From positions 1-64,000 of the forward strand of contig CAKPDM010000001.1 in NCBI GenBank assembly GCA_934148995.1: DNA of 64,000 nucleotides, written 5' to 3'. The notes under the pieces are model-generated. The model saw only the letters and a program-made list of their open reading frames with translations, made no database searches and was not told the DNA's origin. Numbering within the stretch: position 1 is the stretch's first letter; each line of letters starts with the position of its first letter. This DNA comes from an uncultured Bacilli bacterium (GTDB taxonomy: Bacteria; Bacillota_I; Bacilli_A; RF39; UBA660). The translations under genes were made by a program, and so were the position numbers. Below, one piece after another: positions 40,084 through 48,886 of this stretch.

Positions 40084-40710
40084 ATGAAAAAATCTACAAT
40101 TTTAATTATAGTAATAGTCTTAATTGCTGCAATCAGTATTGGTACTTACTATAAAAATAAAGAAAAAACAAATATTAATGAAAACAAAAATAACAGTACA
40201 ACTGATGATAAAAATACAACTACTACGGATAAAAAAATTCTTGTAGTATATTATTCAGCTCAAAGTCATACTGAAGCAGTTGCTAAAAAAATAGCTGACT
40301 ATTTAAATGCTGATATCTTTGAAATAGTACCTAAAGATGTATATACTTCTGATGACTTAAATTGGTCAAATGATAAATCTAGAGTTTCAAGGGAACATAA
40401 TGACGAATCTTTACGAAATGTAAAATTAGAAACTACCACAGTAGATAATTGGGATAATTATGATACTATCTTGATTGGTTATCCAATTTGGTGGGGTATT
40501 GCTGCTTGGCCAGTAAATACATTTGTTAAAGCAAATGATTTTACTAATAAAACAGTCATTCCTTTCTGTACATCAGCTTCTTCCGATATTGGTAACAGTG
40601 GAAAACTATTAGAAAATGATGCTAAAGGTGGTAAGTGGCTTACTGGACAAAGATTTTCATCAAGTCCATCAGATAATGATATTAAAGAATTTACTGATAG
40701 TATAAAATAA
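40084..40710 (+). CDS. Membrane-anchored flavodoxin
   Basis: A signal-anchor (ILIIVIVLIAAISIGTYY, about residues 5-23) and an Asn/Thr-rich linker precede a long-chain-like flavodoxin domain. The FMN phosphate loop is YYSAQSHTEAVA, and TILIGYPIWWGIAAWPV and PFCTSASSDIG form the isoalloxazine sites. It would transfer electrons at the outer face of the membrane, or act as a quinone or NADPH-linked reductase. ATG 40084 has AAGGAG eight bases upstream; the frame starting at 40066 inside the reductase gene lacks one. A terminator follows. Confidence 0.85.
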   Translation: MKKSTILIIVIVLIAAISIGTYYKNKEKTNINENKNNSTTDDKNTTTTDKKILVVYYSAQSHTEAVAKKIADYLNADIFEIVPKDVYTSDDLNWSNDKSRVSREHNDESLRNVKLETTTVDNWDNYDTILIGYPIWWGIAAWPVNTFVKANDFTNKTVIPFCTSASSDIGNSGKLLENDAKGGKWLTGQRFSSSPSDNDIKEFTDSIK

Positions 40711-40715
40711 AAACA

Positions 40716-40745
40716 AACCGTGGCTAATAAAAGTCGCGGTTTTAG
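40716..40745 (+). terminator. Terminator of the reductase-flavodoxin operon
   Basis: AACCGTG pairs with CGCGGTT (one G-U) and is followed by a TTT run, immediately after the flavodoxin stop codon. Confidence 0.65.
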
Positions 40746-40765
40746 TTTGCTTAGATATCTTTCTA

Positions 40766-41451
40766 TTACTTAGCTTTTTTATCAACATTTACAAAAGTTA
40801 AATCATCTTCTGTTAATTCAACACTAATATTACTACTTGAAGAAATATTTAAAATCTCTTCTAAAGATTTTTGTGCCGATTTTACTACTTTTTTAATAGT
40901 ATCCTTATCTTCCATTATGTACTCACTCGTATCATAAACTGTATCTTGGGCTTTTTCATTTAAAAACTCCTGCGCACTTTTTCCAGATGTTAACATATCA
41001 GCAGCTTTATCTAATAAACCATTAGAAGAATTAACTATTTCAACATCACCTTCTATCTGAGAATCAACATTAACAGTTAAAGGCTTTCTAAAAGTCACTT
41101 TATTATCTTTAATAGATATATCATCTTTATCTATCTCATTTAAGACTAATTTAAATTCAGTTTTTACAGGAATCTTCAACTCAATTCTCCTACTTGATAC
41201 TAACTTTACTAATGGTTGAATCCAAGAAGGCCATTCTTTGGTTGCTTCTGGAGTAAATGTTTTTTAGCATTAGTATCAACTGTAGCATCAGCTACTACTA
41301 ATTCGTTTTTCTCTGTAAACTTACTAATCACAAAATCATAAGTTTTTTCTAATTCTTTATTATGTTTATAACTACGATAAATTGAAAAACCTCCCATAAT
41401 AATTACTGCAATAATCATAAATGTTATTACATTTTGTACTACCCGCTTCAT
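40766..41451 (-). pseudogene. DUF4230-like membrane-anchored protein, frameshifted in an A6 run
   Basis: Two frames make one protein. The first (41451 to 41209) has an N-terminal helix (VITFMIIAVIIMGGFSIYRS) and ends soon after ATVDTNAKK. In the -1 frame the sequence continues TFTPEATKEWPSWIQPLVKL, SSRRIELKIPVKTEF and on to NVDKKAK at 40766. The break is at a run of six A in GCTAAAAAACAT; seven A would restore the frame. It may be a true frameshift mutation, a sequencing error or slippage. I know no function for this family; ELVVADATVDT resembles DUF4230 proteins. Confidence 0.6.
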
Positions 41452-41681
41452 ATACTCTCCTCACTTATATTTTTATTTCTCATATATATTCTATTCTTTA
41501 AAGTTTTAATTTTTCTATTAATAACCCCAAAATAAATATTCTTCTATATTATATAGCAAAAGGAAAGATAAAGCTATTTAATACGTAAAATTACTAAGTC
41601 TTTGACAGAAACTAACACTTGATAATTCAATACGACTAGACCAAAATCTAATTTCTTTTGTATAATTATAATGGTGATAGT

Positions 41682-43226
41682 ATGAATAATAAAGAAAGAT
41701 TAATGAATATAGTTAAGATTTTAAAAGATAATAACATTCTAAACGATAGAAGTCCTAAAAATGTAAAAAAAACAATTGAAGACTTAGGTCCAACGTTCAT
41801 CAAAATAGGTCAAATTTTATCCACAAGAGTTGATTTAATTCCAGATATTTATGCCAAAGAATTATCTAAATTAAGATCTAACGTAACTCCCCTTCCTTTT
41901 GAAGAAATAGAAAAAATCTTAAAGAAAGAATATAAGGATGTAAAAAGTGTCTTTTCACGTGTTAATGAAAGACCAATCGGTTCCGCTTCAATCACTCAAG
42001 TTCATAAAGCTAGATTAAAAGATAATACCTATGTTGTCTTAAAAATTAAAAGACCACATATTGAAGAAGAAATCAAACAAGATATTGAACTTTTAAAAGA
42101 AGCAGTAAAAATTCTTCATCTTAATCATTTTATAAAAATAATGGACTTGGAGTCAGTCTTAGATGAATTATATCAATCAACAATGTTAGAACTTGATTTT
42201 GAAAAAGAGAAAGAAAATATGTTATTCTTTGAACAACATAATAAAAACGAAACATTTGTCGCCACACCTAAAGTAATAGAAAACTTATCTTCAAAGAATA
42301 TTTTGGTAATGGAATACATCGACGGTATAATGGTTTCTAATATTGAAAAATTAGATAGTGAGGACTATAACAAAAGTTTAATAGCTAAAGAGTTAAGTAA
42401 GAATTATATCAAGCAAGCTTTAGATGATGGCTTGTTTCATGCCGACCCTCATCCAGATAATATTACTATTTATAATAATAAAATATACTTTTTAGATTGG
42501 GGAATGGTAGGTACCCTAACAAAATTAAATCAAGCTTTGTTAAATAAATGTATGAAAGCCATTATTACTGAAGACTATCAAGAAGTAGCAAATTGTCTTT
42601 TATCTATGTCAATTAAAAAGAATGAAGTTAATCAAGCAAAGTTAGTAACTGATATTAAAAATATTTTAGAAGAATTTTCAAATATTGGTCTAGAAGAGAT
42701 TGATACTAAAAAGTTTATAACTTCAATGTTTAAGATGTTACAAGAAAACAATTTAATCTTAGACCATAATGTTACAATGTTAATAAGAGGAATTGGTGTT
42801 ATCGAAGGAGTATTAAATTCTCTTGACCCAACGATTAGTTTAACTAGTGTATTAAAAGATAAGGTCATTGAAAATGAGAAAAAGAATTTATTATCAGGAG
42901 AAACTCTAAAAAATATTGAAAAGAAAGTTTTACGCAGTAGTAAGAGTCTTATTAATATTCCAACAGAAACAGAAAGTCTTTTAAAATATATAAGGCAAGG
43001 AGATTTCAAGTTTAAGTTAGAGCTTAGTGACTCTAATAAACATATAGATAAGATAGAAAATTTATTACACGAGTTAATTCTTGGCTTTATTGATGGATGT
43101 TTAATTCTTGCCTATGGCTTTACAGAAAGTGAATTAGCTAAATATATAATTTTATTATTTATTATTGTATTATCAGCTTGGTTATTTTTAAAAATGATTC
43201 TTGATTTATTACATAAAGGTTACTGA
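41682..43226 (+). CDS. UbiB/AarF-type atypical kinase-like protein
   Basis: ADCK/UbiB proteins are protein-kinase-like ATPases linked to lipid or quinone metabolism. The KxGQ signature is present (FIKIGQILSTRVDLIP), along with IGSASITQVHKARLKD in place of the Gly-rich loop, VVLKIKRP with the ATP Lys, the catalytic-loop FHADPHPDNI and the metal-binding FLDWGMVG. Two C-terminal helices (about 470-515) anchor it in the membrane. ATG 41682 has TGGTGAT upstream. Quinone synthesis genes are not visible, so the role may be in isoprenoid or lipid handling. Confidence 0.88.
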   Translation: MNNKERLMNIVKILKDNNILNDRSPKNVKKTIEDLGPTFIKIGQILSTRVDLIPDIYAKELSKLRSNVTPLPFEEIEKILKKEYKDVKSVFSRVNERPIGSASITQVHKARLKDNTYVVLKIKRPHIEEEIKQDIELLKEAVKILHLNHFIKIMDLESVLDELYQSTMLELDFEKEKENMLFFEQHNKNETFVATPKVIENLSSKNILVMEYIDGIMVSNIEKLDSEDYNKSLIAKELSKNYIKQALDDGLFHADPHPDNITIYNNKIYFLDWGMVGTLTKLNQALLNKCMKAIITEDYQEVANCLLSMSIKKNEVNQAKLVTDIKNILEEFSNIGLEEIDTKKFITSMFKMLQENNLILDHNVTMLIRGIGVIEGVLNSLDPTISLTSVLKDKVIENEKKNLLSGETLKNIEKKVLRSSKSLINIPTETESLLKYIRQGDFKFKLELSDSNKHIDKIENLLHELILGFIDGCLILAYGFTESELAKYIILLFIIVLSAWLFLKMILDLLHKGY

Positions 43227-43594
43227 TTATTAACTTCATTATATATATAAACCATTATTATATCTACTAAATCACTTATTTCTTCTTTGGTTAGTTCCCT
43301 ATTATCAGGTAAATGATACCACTTTTTAAGACACTGTCTACAACAAGTAGCAGTAGCATGTTCAGCAATAAAGACTGGATGTCCACGCATGGGTGTTTGC
43401 TTACCATCATTAGGAGTTGGATATGGTGCTAATCTTTTTGTTAGAAAATCAATAGCATGCGACTTAATTGCTGGATAACCTTTCTTCAATACGTATTCTT
43501 TATCTTTTTTAGATAGATGAAAAGTACTACGAAATTTTGATGACTTAAATCGTTCTAGTTTAATATCTATCTTTTTCTTTTCGCTCATTTTCAT
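43220..43594 (-). CDS. DUF4186 family protein
   Basis: The core RLAPYPTPNDGKQTPMRGHP, VFIAEHATATCCRQCLKKWY and the C-x2-C pair are hallmarks of DUF4186, a short family of unknown function with a likely metal site. ATG 43594 (MKMSEKKK) is preceded by AGAGGTGAT. The 3' end overlaps the end of the convergent UbiB-like gene by seven bases. It lies 19 bases downstream of the helicase gene on the same strand and probably shares its transcript. Confidence 0.8.
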   Translation of the reverse strand: MKMSEKKKIDIKLERFKSSKFRSTFHLSKKDKEYVLKKGYPAIKSHAIDFLTKRLAPYPTPNDGKQTPMRGHPVFIAEHATATCCRQCLKKWYHLPDNRELTKEEISDLVDIIMVYIYNEVNNQ

Positions 43595-43613
43595 TTCAAT
43601 CACCTCTTAAATT

Positions 43614-45146
43614 TTATAGCAATCTTTCAAATTTAACAAGTTTACTTCTCTTGTAATCTCGTTCTAATTCTTTAATAAAAATAGAATAATTAGTAGTTGG
43701 TACCATTAAGTAAGTAGTATTTTTTGTTCTAGTAATTGCTACATAAAAAAGTCTTCGCTCTTCAGCATAGGGATAGTCTTCTTCTCTTTTGCTAACTAAT
43801 CGCATTATTCTTTCCTCTTTGATTTTATTGGGAAAACCTAATGTATCATCTAGAAAATTAATAATAATGACATCATCGGCTTCTAAGCCTTTAGATTTAT
43901 GAATAGTTAGAAAAGTTATATCTAAATAGCTCTTTTTCTTATATATAACTTTATTATTTTTTAGTTCTAATTCTTCACTTAAAACACTATAAATATCATT
44001 ATTATTTCTTCCTAAAATAAAGACTTTTTGAGAAGTGATACTATCTAATATTTTTAAAATAGCTGCTTTTTTGTTTTTATAGTAAATCACTCGTAGTGGA
44101 TACTCTAAATGTTTTGAAGAAGTTAGTTTCTTTTTTAACTGATATTTATTTTTAAGTATAAATCTTCCTGCTACTGTTATTAATTCTTGGCTGTTACGAT
44201 AAGTAGTAGTTATTTTGTGAGTTACACTATTTGGAAAGTAAGTAGGAAAATTATAGAATAATGATATATCACAACCACTAAAGCGATAAATCGATTGAAA
44301 GTCATCTCCTACTACCATTAAAGAACAGTTCTTTCGTTCCACTAGTTCTTTGATAAGTAAGAAACGAACGTAAGACGTATCTTGATATTCATCAATGATA
44401 ATATATGATATCCTTTTAGAATAATTTTTCACTTTTTCCCTAGCTACAAATAATAAATCATCAAAATCAAGCTCCTTTTCTGCTTGCTTTTCTTTTTCAT
44501 ACAATAAATATATATTAAATGCTAACAAAAGAAAATATTTCTCTTTTAAATAAGTTATTGGTAAGAGATAACTTTTTATCTCGTGGAAAAAATCTTTAAA
44601 ATCTTCTAGTTTATAACTACCACACTTAAATAATCTAATAAATGTTATTAACTCTCTCTTTAAGATTTCCACTTCTTTTCTCTTATTAACTAGCAATCTT
44701 TTGTAGTTTTCCACAGGCTTTGTGGAAAAAAAGTTATTAAAGTATTTTAAAACAACCTTCAATAGGTAATTCGAATTAAATATTTCTACATTAAAAAAGT
44801 TTTCCACAATCATTGTTAATAATTCATCATCAGCAAGAGAATAGTTTTCTTTAGAATCACTTATTATTTCCATAGCTAGTTTATGAAAAGTGTAACATTT
44901 TATTTCTTTATTAAGTTCTATTCTTATCCTCTCTTTTAAGCTTTCTACCGCCATATTTGTGAAAGTAATACAGATTATTTCGTCTTCCTTAATATGTTTA
45001 TTTTCAATTAAATACTTAATTTTTCCTACGATAGTTAATGTCTTACCACTTCCTGCTCCTGCCAAAACGAATAAGTATTTACTATCATCTTTTACTACTT
45101 TTGTTTGTTCATTATCTAGTTCATAATTAAGTACTTTGAAATTCAT
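43614..45146 (-). CDS. Short UvrD/Rep-family DNA helicase
   Basis: This superfamily 1A helicase shows Q-motif FKVLNYELDNEQTKVVKD, motif I LAGAGSGKTLTI, Ia ITFTNMAVESL, II IIDEYQDTS, III VVGDDFQSIYRFSG, IV TTYRNSQEL, V FLTIHKSKGLEADDVI and VI RRLFYVAITRTKN, so all core motifs are present. At 510 aa it is shorter than PcrA/UvrD (about 720), mainly in the 1B/2B subdomains and C-terminus, and is closer to helicase-IV-like forms. A role in repair or fork restart is likely. The coding region holds three DnaA-box-like sites. Confidence 0.88.
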   Translation of the reverse strand: MNFKVLNYELDNEQTKVVKDDSKYLFVLAGAGSGKTLTIVGKIKYLIENKHIKEDEIICITFTNMAVESLKERIRIELNKEIKCYTFHKLAMEIISDSKENYSLADDELLTMIVENFFNVEIFNSNYLLKVVLKYFNNFFSTKPVENYKRLLVNKRKEVEILKRELITFIRLFKCGSYKLEDFKDFFHEIKSYLLPITYLKEKYFLLLAFNIYLLYEKEKQAEKELDFDDLLFVAREKVKNYSKRISYIIIDEYQDTSYVRFLLIKELVERKNCSLMVVGDDFQSIYRFSGCDISLFYNFPTYFPNSVTHKITTTYRNSQELITVAGRFILKNKYQLKKKLTSSKHLEYPLRVIYYKNKKAAILKILDSITSQKVFILGRNNNDIYSVLSEELELKNNKVIYKKKSYLDITFLTIHKSKGLEADDVIIINFLDDTLGFPNKIKEERIMRLVSKREEDYPYAEERRLFYVAITRTKNTTYLMVPTTNYSIFIKELERDYKRSKLVKFERLL

Positions 45147-45208
45147 TTTTCCACCTCGTCCCTAATTATAACTAGTCATAAACTAATATGCAAATCGGAG
45201 ATTTTGCA

Positions 45209-45322
45209 TTTTCCACAGTTTTTTATCCGAAATTTGCTTTTTTCCACAGGTAATTGTGCAAAATCACCCCACTTTTATAGCTGAATTTGCAAAATTGCCC
45301 ATTCTAAAAAAAGTTTTCCACA
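45209..45322. other. Cluster of DnaA-box-like sites
   Basis: TTTTCCACA occurs at 45209-45217, 45240-45248 and 45314-45322, and TTTTGCACA on the other strand at 45255-45263; all fit TTWTNCACA. TTTGC/GCAAA motifs are repeated between them. Three more TTTTCCACA sites lie in the helicase gene (44707-44715, 44721-44729 inverted, 44800-44808). This gap of 199 bases between helicase and ZIP transporter genes holds no coding frame. Confidence 0.45.
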
Positions 45323-45345
45323 TATTCTACTAATAGAGGTGTAAT

Positions 45346-46143
45346 ATGATTAATGAATTTAATAATTTATCTTATGTTTGGCAAGCACTAATCGCTAGTA
45401 TATTCACTTGGGGAGTAACTGCACTTGGTGCAAGTATTGTTTTTTTCTTTAAAAAAGTCAATAAAACAGTAATGGATGCTATGCTTGGTTTTTCTGCAGG
45501 AGTAATGATTTCTGCTAGTTTCTTTAGTTTAATATCACCTGCTTTAGAAATGACAAAAACCTTAAAAATGAATGGTCCCCTTATTATATCGGTTGGTTTT
45601 CTTCTAGGAGGAATATTACTCTTTATTGGTGATAAAATTTATGACTTAATAGATAAAAAGAAAGATACTAATACTAAAAGTAGAAAACGATGTTTTATGT
45701 TAATTTCTTCGATAACGCTTCATAATATTCCAGAAGGCCTAGCAATTGGCGTTGCTTTTGGAAGTTTAGCTTACAACTTGCCTGGTACTACTTTATTGTC
45801 AGCTTTTACTTTAGCTTTAGGTATTGGTCTACAAAATTTTCCAGAAGGAAGTTCTGTTAGTTTACCTTTAAGAAGAGAAGGTTATAGTAGAAAGAAAGCT
45901 TTCTTTTATGGTCAATTATCTGGGATAGTAGAACCAATTTCAGCAGTTATTGGAGCTTTACTTGTGCTAAGTATTAAAACAATCTTGCCATTTTTACTTG
46001 CTTTCGCAGCAGGTGCAATGATTTATGTTGTAGTAGAAGAATTAATACCAGAAAGTCAAACCAATCAAAAAAAGGACCTAATGGCCTTCTTTACATTATT
46101 TGGTTTTGTTCTAATGATGATTCTAGATATAACTCTAGGTTAA
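45346..46143 (+). CDS. zupT: ZIP-family metal transporter
   Basis: ZIP proteins import zinc or other divalent metals. Eight hydrophobic segments are visible in 265 aa. The conserved metal-site helices are HNIPEGLAIGVAFGSL (TM4) and LGIGLQNFPEGSSVSL (TM5), with PISAVIGALLV later. The cytoplasmic loop between TM3 and TM4 is Lys/Asp-rich (DKKKDTNTKSRKR) rather than His-rich, as in bacterial ZupT/GufA types. A GAGGTG site precedes the ATG. It is monocistronic; no Zur box was identified. Confidence 0.9.
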   Translation: MINEFNNLSYVWQALIASIFTWGVTALGASIVFFFKKVNKTVMDAMLGFSAGVMISASFFSLISPALEMTKTLKMNGPLIISVGFLLGGILLFIGDKIYDLIDKKKDTNTKSRKRCFMLISSITLHNIPEGLAIGVAFGSLAYNLPGTTLLSAFTLALGIGLQNFPEGSSVSLPLRREGYSRKKAFFYGQLSGIVEPISAVIGALLVLSIKTILPFLLAFAAGAMIYVVVEELIPESQTNQKKDLMAFFTLFGFVLMMILDITLG

Positions 46144-46806
46144 TTATTCAATATATAACTTCTCATTTTCGTTAAGTTCTATTGCGTATAAACCACTTTT
46201 CTTACAAGTAAATATTAATTCTAATTTACTACTATTAGTTTCATCTGGTGATGGAACTTCTTTTTCTTTGTCATCATCATCATTTTTTAGTACTTCTTCT
46301 ATTTTTCTAAAAGTATAACCCTTACTATCTACTATCTTAATTGTATCATCTATCCATAAACATTCCGTTGGTTTCTTTGGATTATTAATCGACCAATATC
46401 CAGCACTATTTTTATGCCAGCCACTACCTGTAAACTTACCTTTTCCACATTCCATATGAACATGATTACCAGTGGCGTTTCCTTTTGTTCCCTCTTCGTA
46501 AAATCTAGTTCCTTTTGGAATAACCTGTCCAACTTTTAAATTAGAAACATCATTATCATGCGCAAACATCATGGTCATATAATCAATCGTACCGTCTGGA
46601 TATTCTACTTGCTCAACACTTTCAAACCAAACTTCATTTGCATCATTAGGATAGATTTTTTTAATTACTCCGGTGAAAGGGGCTAAAATGAAATCAATTC
46701 CAGAATCACTACCAGCTTCATCAATAGCATAACTATCAAGATGTGTTCCCACATTATAGCCTTGAGTTATTCGCATATAAGGACTAGGATAAAGTGGTTT
46801 TTCCAT
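46144..46806 (-). CDS. M23-type endolysin-like peptidase
   Basis: The N-terminal ~140 residues form a LytM/M23 fold with the first zinc ligands in THLDSYAIDEAGSDSG (H...D) and the H-x-H motif in GNHVHMECGKGK. This predicts cleavage of peptidoglycan cross-bridges or stem peptides. The C-terminal ~70 residues, after an Asp/Lys/Glu-rich linker, may bind the wall. No signal peptide is present; the gene's start overlaps the stop of a small membrane protein gene by one base. That matches a phage lysis cassette (holin then endolysin) and suggests a prophage or domesticated remnant. Confidence 0.75.
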   Translation of the reverse strand: MEKPLYPSPYMRITQGYNVGTHLDSYAIDEAGSDSGIDFILAPFTGVIKKIYPNDANEVWFESVEQVEYPDGTIDYMTMMFAHDNDVSNLKVGQVIPKGTRFYEEGTKGNATGNHVHMECGKGKFTGSGWHKNSAGYWSINNPKKPTECLWIDDTIKIVDSKGYTFRKIEEVLKNDDDDKEKEVPSPDETNSSKLELIFTCKKSGLYAIELNENEKLYIE

Positions 46807-47144
46807 TATTTACTACTCCTTTTTATAATATTTTCTTTTTCAATAGTTACTGTTTCACTTCGTGTTAATTCACTATACGATTTAAGTTTTCCCTCTAAAG
46901 ATTTATAAATTGTATCAGCACCAATAAAGCTAAAAAAACCGACCCATAAACTTTCTGGAAAAGTGATTGAAGTAAATGTAATACAGAAAAGTATACCTAA
47001 GACTAGGTTAACAATAAAGCTATAAAGACATAAATGTGCCGAACACTTAAAACATCTCTTTGTCTTTTGTACCAAAGCACAAGTTACTGCACTAAGAGCA
47101 ATAGAAACTATTAACATTTCCTGCAAAATACTTAATTTTAACAA
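46806..47144 (-). CDS. Putative holin
   Basis: The 112-aa protein has an N-terminal helix (LQEMLIVSIALSAVTCALV), a Cys-containing cytoplasmic turn (KTKRCFKCSAHLC), then two helices (YSFIVNLVLGILFCITF and SLWVGFFSFIGADTIYKSLE) and a charged tail. This resembles small phage holins that sit before an M23 or amidase endolysin, and the gene is directly coupled to one here. The holin call is from topology and context, not from a clear family match. Confidence 0.5.
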   Translation of the reverse strand: MLKLSILQEMLIVSIALSAVTCALVQKTKRCFKCSAHLCLYSFIVNLVLGILFCITFTSITFPESLWVGFFSFIGADTIYKSLEGKLKSYSELTRSETVTIEKENIIKRSSK

Positions 47145-47182
47145 AAGAACATTCCTCCCTCTAACGTAATGTATGCAAAAAG

Positions 47183-47212
47183 AAAAAAAATGCTACAAAG
47201 AAATAAGCATTT
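47183..47212 (-). terminator. Terminator of the traX-like gene
   Basis: On the minus strand AAATGCT and AGCATTT form a stem, with a T run continuing for eight bases. It overlaps the last codons of the TraX-like gene. Confidence 0.65.
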
Positions 47213-47864
47213 TTAGTAATAAAAGATGAAGTGGATAATATAAATAAAAGAAATATTTAATCTTCCGACCACGTTTACCATTATAAAAATAAAGAAAGAT
47301 GAAAGCTACAATACTATACAGTTGAATATCATTTGTTTCTAAGAATAATACTACTAAAAGATAAAGTATAAATGATAAAAATATATTAGGTGATAAATAA
47401 AAAACAAAAATCGTTGTTATTCCTAATACGGTATAATCTACATTCAAAAAGACTGCTAATATGGAAAATAAGATATAAAAGAGACTATAAAAAACTGTTT
47501 TATAAAGATAAGATTCTAATCCTTTATTATATTTATCAATAATTTTTTTACCACCTTCTATTATCATCAGTAAAAGAAAGCCTAGTGAAAAAGTAAATAA
47601 AATATTTAAAGTATTACTCTTAAATACATAATCATAAATCGGTTGTGTAATAAAAGCAAAAATAATTAATCTTAAAAAATATTTCAGACGATTACTACTA
47701 TTTTTAAAGCCTTCTACCAGTAAAAAAGCAAATATTGGAAAACTAATTCTTCCAATAATTCTAAAAATATCTATATCATTATAAATGATTGCTCCAATAT
47801 GGTCAATTGTCATAGTAATGATTGCAATCAGTTTTAAGTCAAAATTAGTCAGATACTTCTTCAT
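47193..47864 (-). CDS. TraX-family membrane protein
   Basis: TraX acetylates F pilin, but chromosomal homologues in Firmicutes are membrane acyltransferase-like proteins of unclear substrate. The N-terminus LTNFDLKLIAIITMTIDHIG with the conserved Asp-His, and IIGRISFPIFAFLLVEG, identify the family. About seven to eight hydrophobic helices fill the 223 aa. No conjugation genes are nearby, so a cell-surface acylation role is more likely than conjugation. It follows rpsI by 57 bases on the same strand, after the rpsI terminator. Confidence 0.8.
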   Translation of the reverse strand: MKKYLTNFDLKLIAIITMTIDHIGAIIYNDIDIFRIIGRISFPIFAFLLVEGFKNSSNRLKYFLRLIIFAFITQPIYDYVFKSNTLNILFTFSLGFLLLMIIEGGKKIIDKYNKGLESYLYKTVFYSLFYILFSILAVFLNVDYTVLGITTIFVFYLSPNIFLSFILYLLVVLFLETNDIQLYSIVAFIFLYFYNGKRGRKIKYFFYLYYPLHLLLLKMLISL

Positions 47865-47879
47865 TTTTCCTCCAAAAAA

Positions 47880-47910
47880 ACAAAACCTCGAAAATATATA
47901 TTTTCGAGGA
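47880..47910 (-). terminator. Terminator of the rplM-rpsI operon
   Basis: A perfect long stem (CCTCGAAAATA / TATTTTCGAGG) lies 11 bases after the rpsI stop and runs into TTTTG and seven T on the minus strand. Confidence 0.85.
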
Positions 47911-47921
47911 ATAGAAACAAA

Positions 47922-48344
47922 TTAACGTTTTGAGAATTGTGGTGCACGACGTGCTTTTTTAAGTCCTGGTTTCTTACGTTCCTTCTTACGTGGATCTCTT
48001 GTAATAAATCCTTCTTTTTTAAGAATTTTACGGAAGCTATTTTCTGCATCAGCTGGAGTTGCAGCATCATAAATTAATAATGCCTTAGTAATACCATGTC
48101 TTACTGCTCCTGCTTGTCCAGAACATCCACCACCAGATACATTAGCTGTTACATCAAACATATCTCTTGTATCAGTAACATCAAGTGGTTGAGTTAAATC
48201 CATTACCATAGTCTTGTGTGGGAAATACTCATTTACGTCACGACCATTGATAGTGATTTTACCAGTTCCTTTTGTAAGAGTTACACGAGCAACTGATGTT
48301 TTTCTTCTACCTGTTCCAGTATATACTTGTTTTTCTTTTGCCAT
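47922..48344 (-). CDS. rpsI: Ribosomal protein uS9
   Basis: S9 is a component of the small-subunit head whose C-terminal tail contacts the P-site tRNA. The N-terminal [15 protein letters not shown], the [15 protein letters not shown] segment and the basic tail [12 protein letters not shown], which ends in the universal Ser-Lys-Arg, are all present. At 140 aa it is slightly longer than the usual 130, with a short Thr/Lys-rich N-terminal extension. It follows rplM by 12 bases in the universal pair. Confidence 0.97.
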   Translation of the reverse strand: MAKEKQVYTGTGRRKTSVARVTLTKGTGKITINGRDVNEYFPHKTMVMDLTQPLDVTDTRDMFDVTANVSGGGCSGQAGAVRHGITKALLIYDAATPADAENSFRKILKKEGFITRDPRKKERKKPGLKKARRAPQFSKR

Positions 48345-48356
48345 AACTTAACCTCC

Positions 48357-48785
48357 TTAAATATCCATTTCTTCTGGTTTTTGAGCCATATGAGGATGAT
48401 TTTCACCTGCATATACAAATAATTTTTTGTACATACTACGTCCTAAACGATTCTTAGGTAACATTCCTTTAACAGCTTTTTCTACCATTTCTTCAGGATA
48501 ACGTTCTACCATTTCTTTAGCAGTACGAATTCTTAAACCACCTGGGTATTGAGAGTGATTGTAATACTTTTTGTCTTCCATTTTGTTACCTGTTAATAAT
48601 ACTTTAGAAGCATTAACAATGATAACATAATCACCACAATCAACATGAGGTGTATAAGTAGGTTTGTGTTTACCACGAAGTACAACGGCTGCTTTACTAG
48701 CAACACGTCCTAAAGGTTTTCCTTCAGCGTCAATTAAATACCAATTTCTTGTAACTGTTTCCTTTTTTTGCATATAACTATTCAT
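48357..48785 (-). CDS. rplM: Ribosomal protein uL13
   Basis: L13 is an early-assembly protein of the large subunit. Recognisable parts are [49 protein letters not shown], and [15 protein letters not shown]. The length (142 aa) is normal. It has its own promoter in the end of truA and a structured leader typical of the L13 autoregulatory element. It is co-transcribed with rpsI. Confidence 0.97.
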   Translation of the reverse strand: MNSYMQKKETVTRNWYLIDAEGKPLGRVASKAAVVLRGKHKPTYTPHVDCGDYVIIVNASKVLLTGNKMEDKKYYNHSQYPGGLRIRTAKEMVERYPEEMVEKAVKGMLPKNRLGRSMYKKLFVYAGENHPHMAQKPEEMDI

Positions 48786-48852
48786 AATTTTTCTCCTTTA
48801 CTTAAACCGAACGTTCCCACCGTTCAATTTATGTGGGGATTTAAATGTACCG
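48786..48852 (-). promoter_or_regulatory. L13 leader RNA (ribosomal protein autoregulation)
   Basis: The 5' untranslated region of rplM holds AATCCCCACA, GAACGGTGGGAACGTTC and the AAAGGAG ribosome site. This order matches the L13 leader known in low-GC Firmicutes, where L13 represses its own translation. The inner hairpin GAACG / CGTTC is visible directly. Confidence 0.65.
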
Positions 48853-48858
48853 ATTAAA

Positions 48859-48886
48859 ATTATACCATAATCTTTATATTTGTCAA
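48859..48886 (-). promoter_or_regulatory. rplM-rpsI promoter
   Basis: On the minus strand a perfect TTGACA (48881-48886) and a perfect TATAAT (48859-48864) have a 16-base spacer. The -35 box overlaps the truA stop codon, so rplM is transcribed independently of truA. Confidence 0.75.

Noticed and set aside
41452..41681. 230-base gap upstream of the UbiB-like gene
   Set aside because: I see only AT-rich promoter-like sequence on both strands; no gene, repeat or hairpin I can support.
47861..48070. Small minus-strand frame overlapping rpsI
   Set aside because: It is rpsI sequence in another frame and crosses the rpsI terminator.
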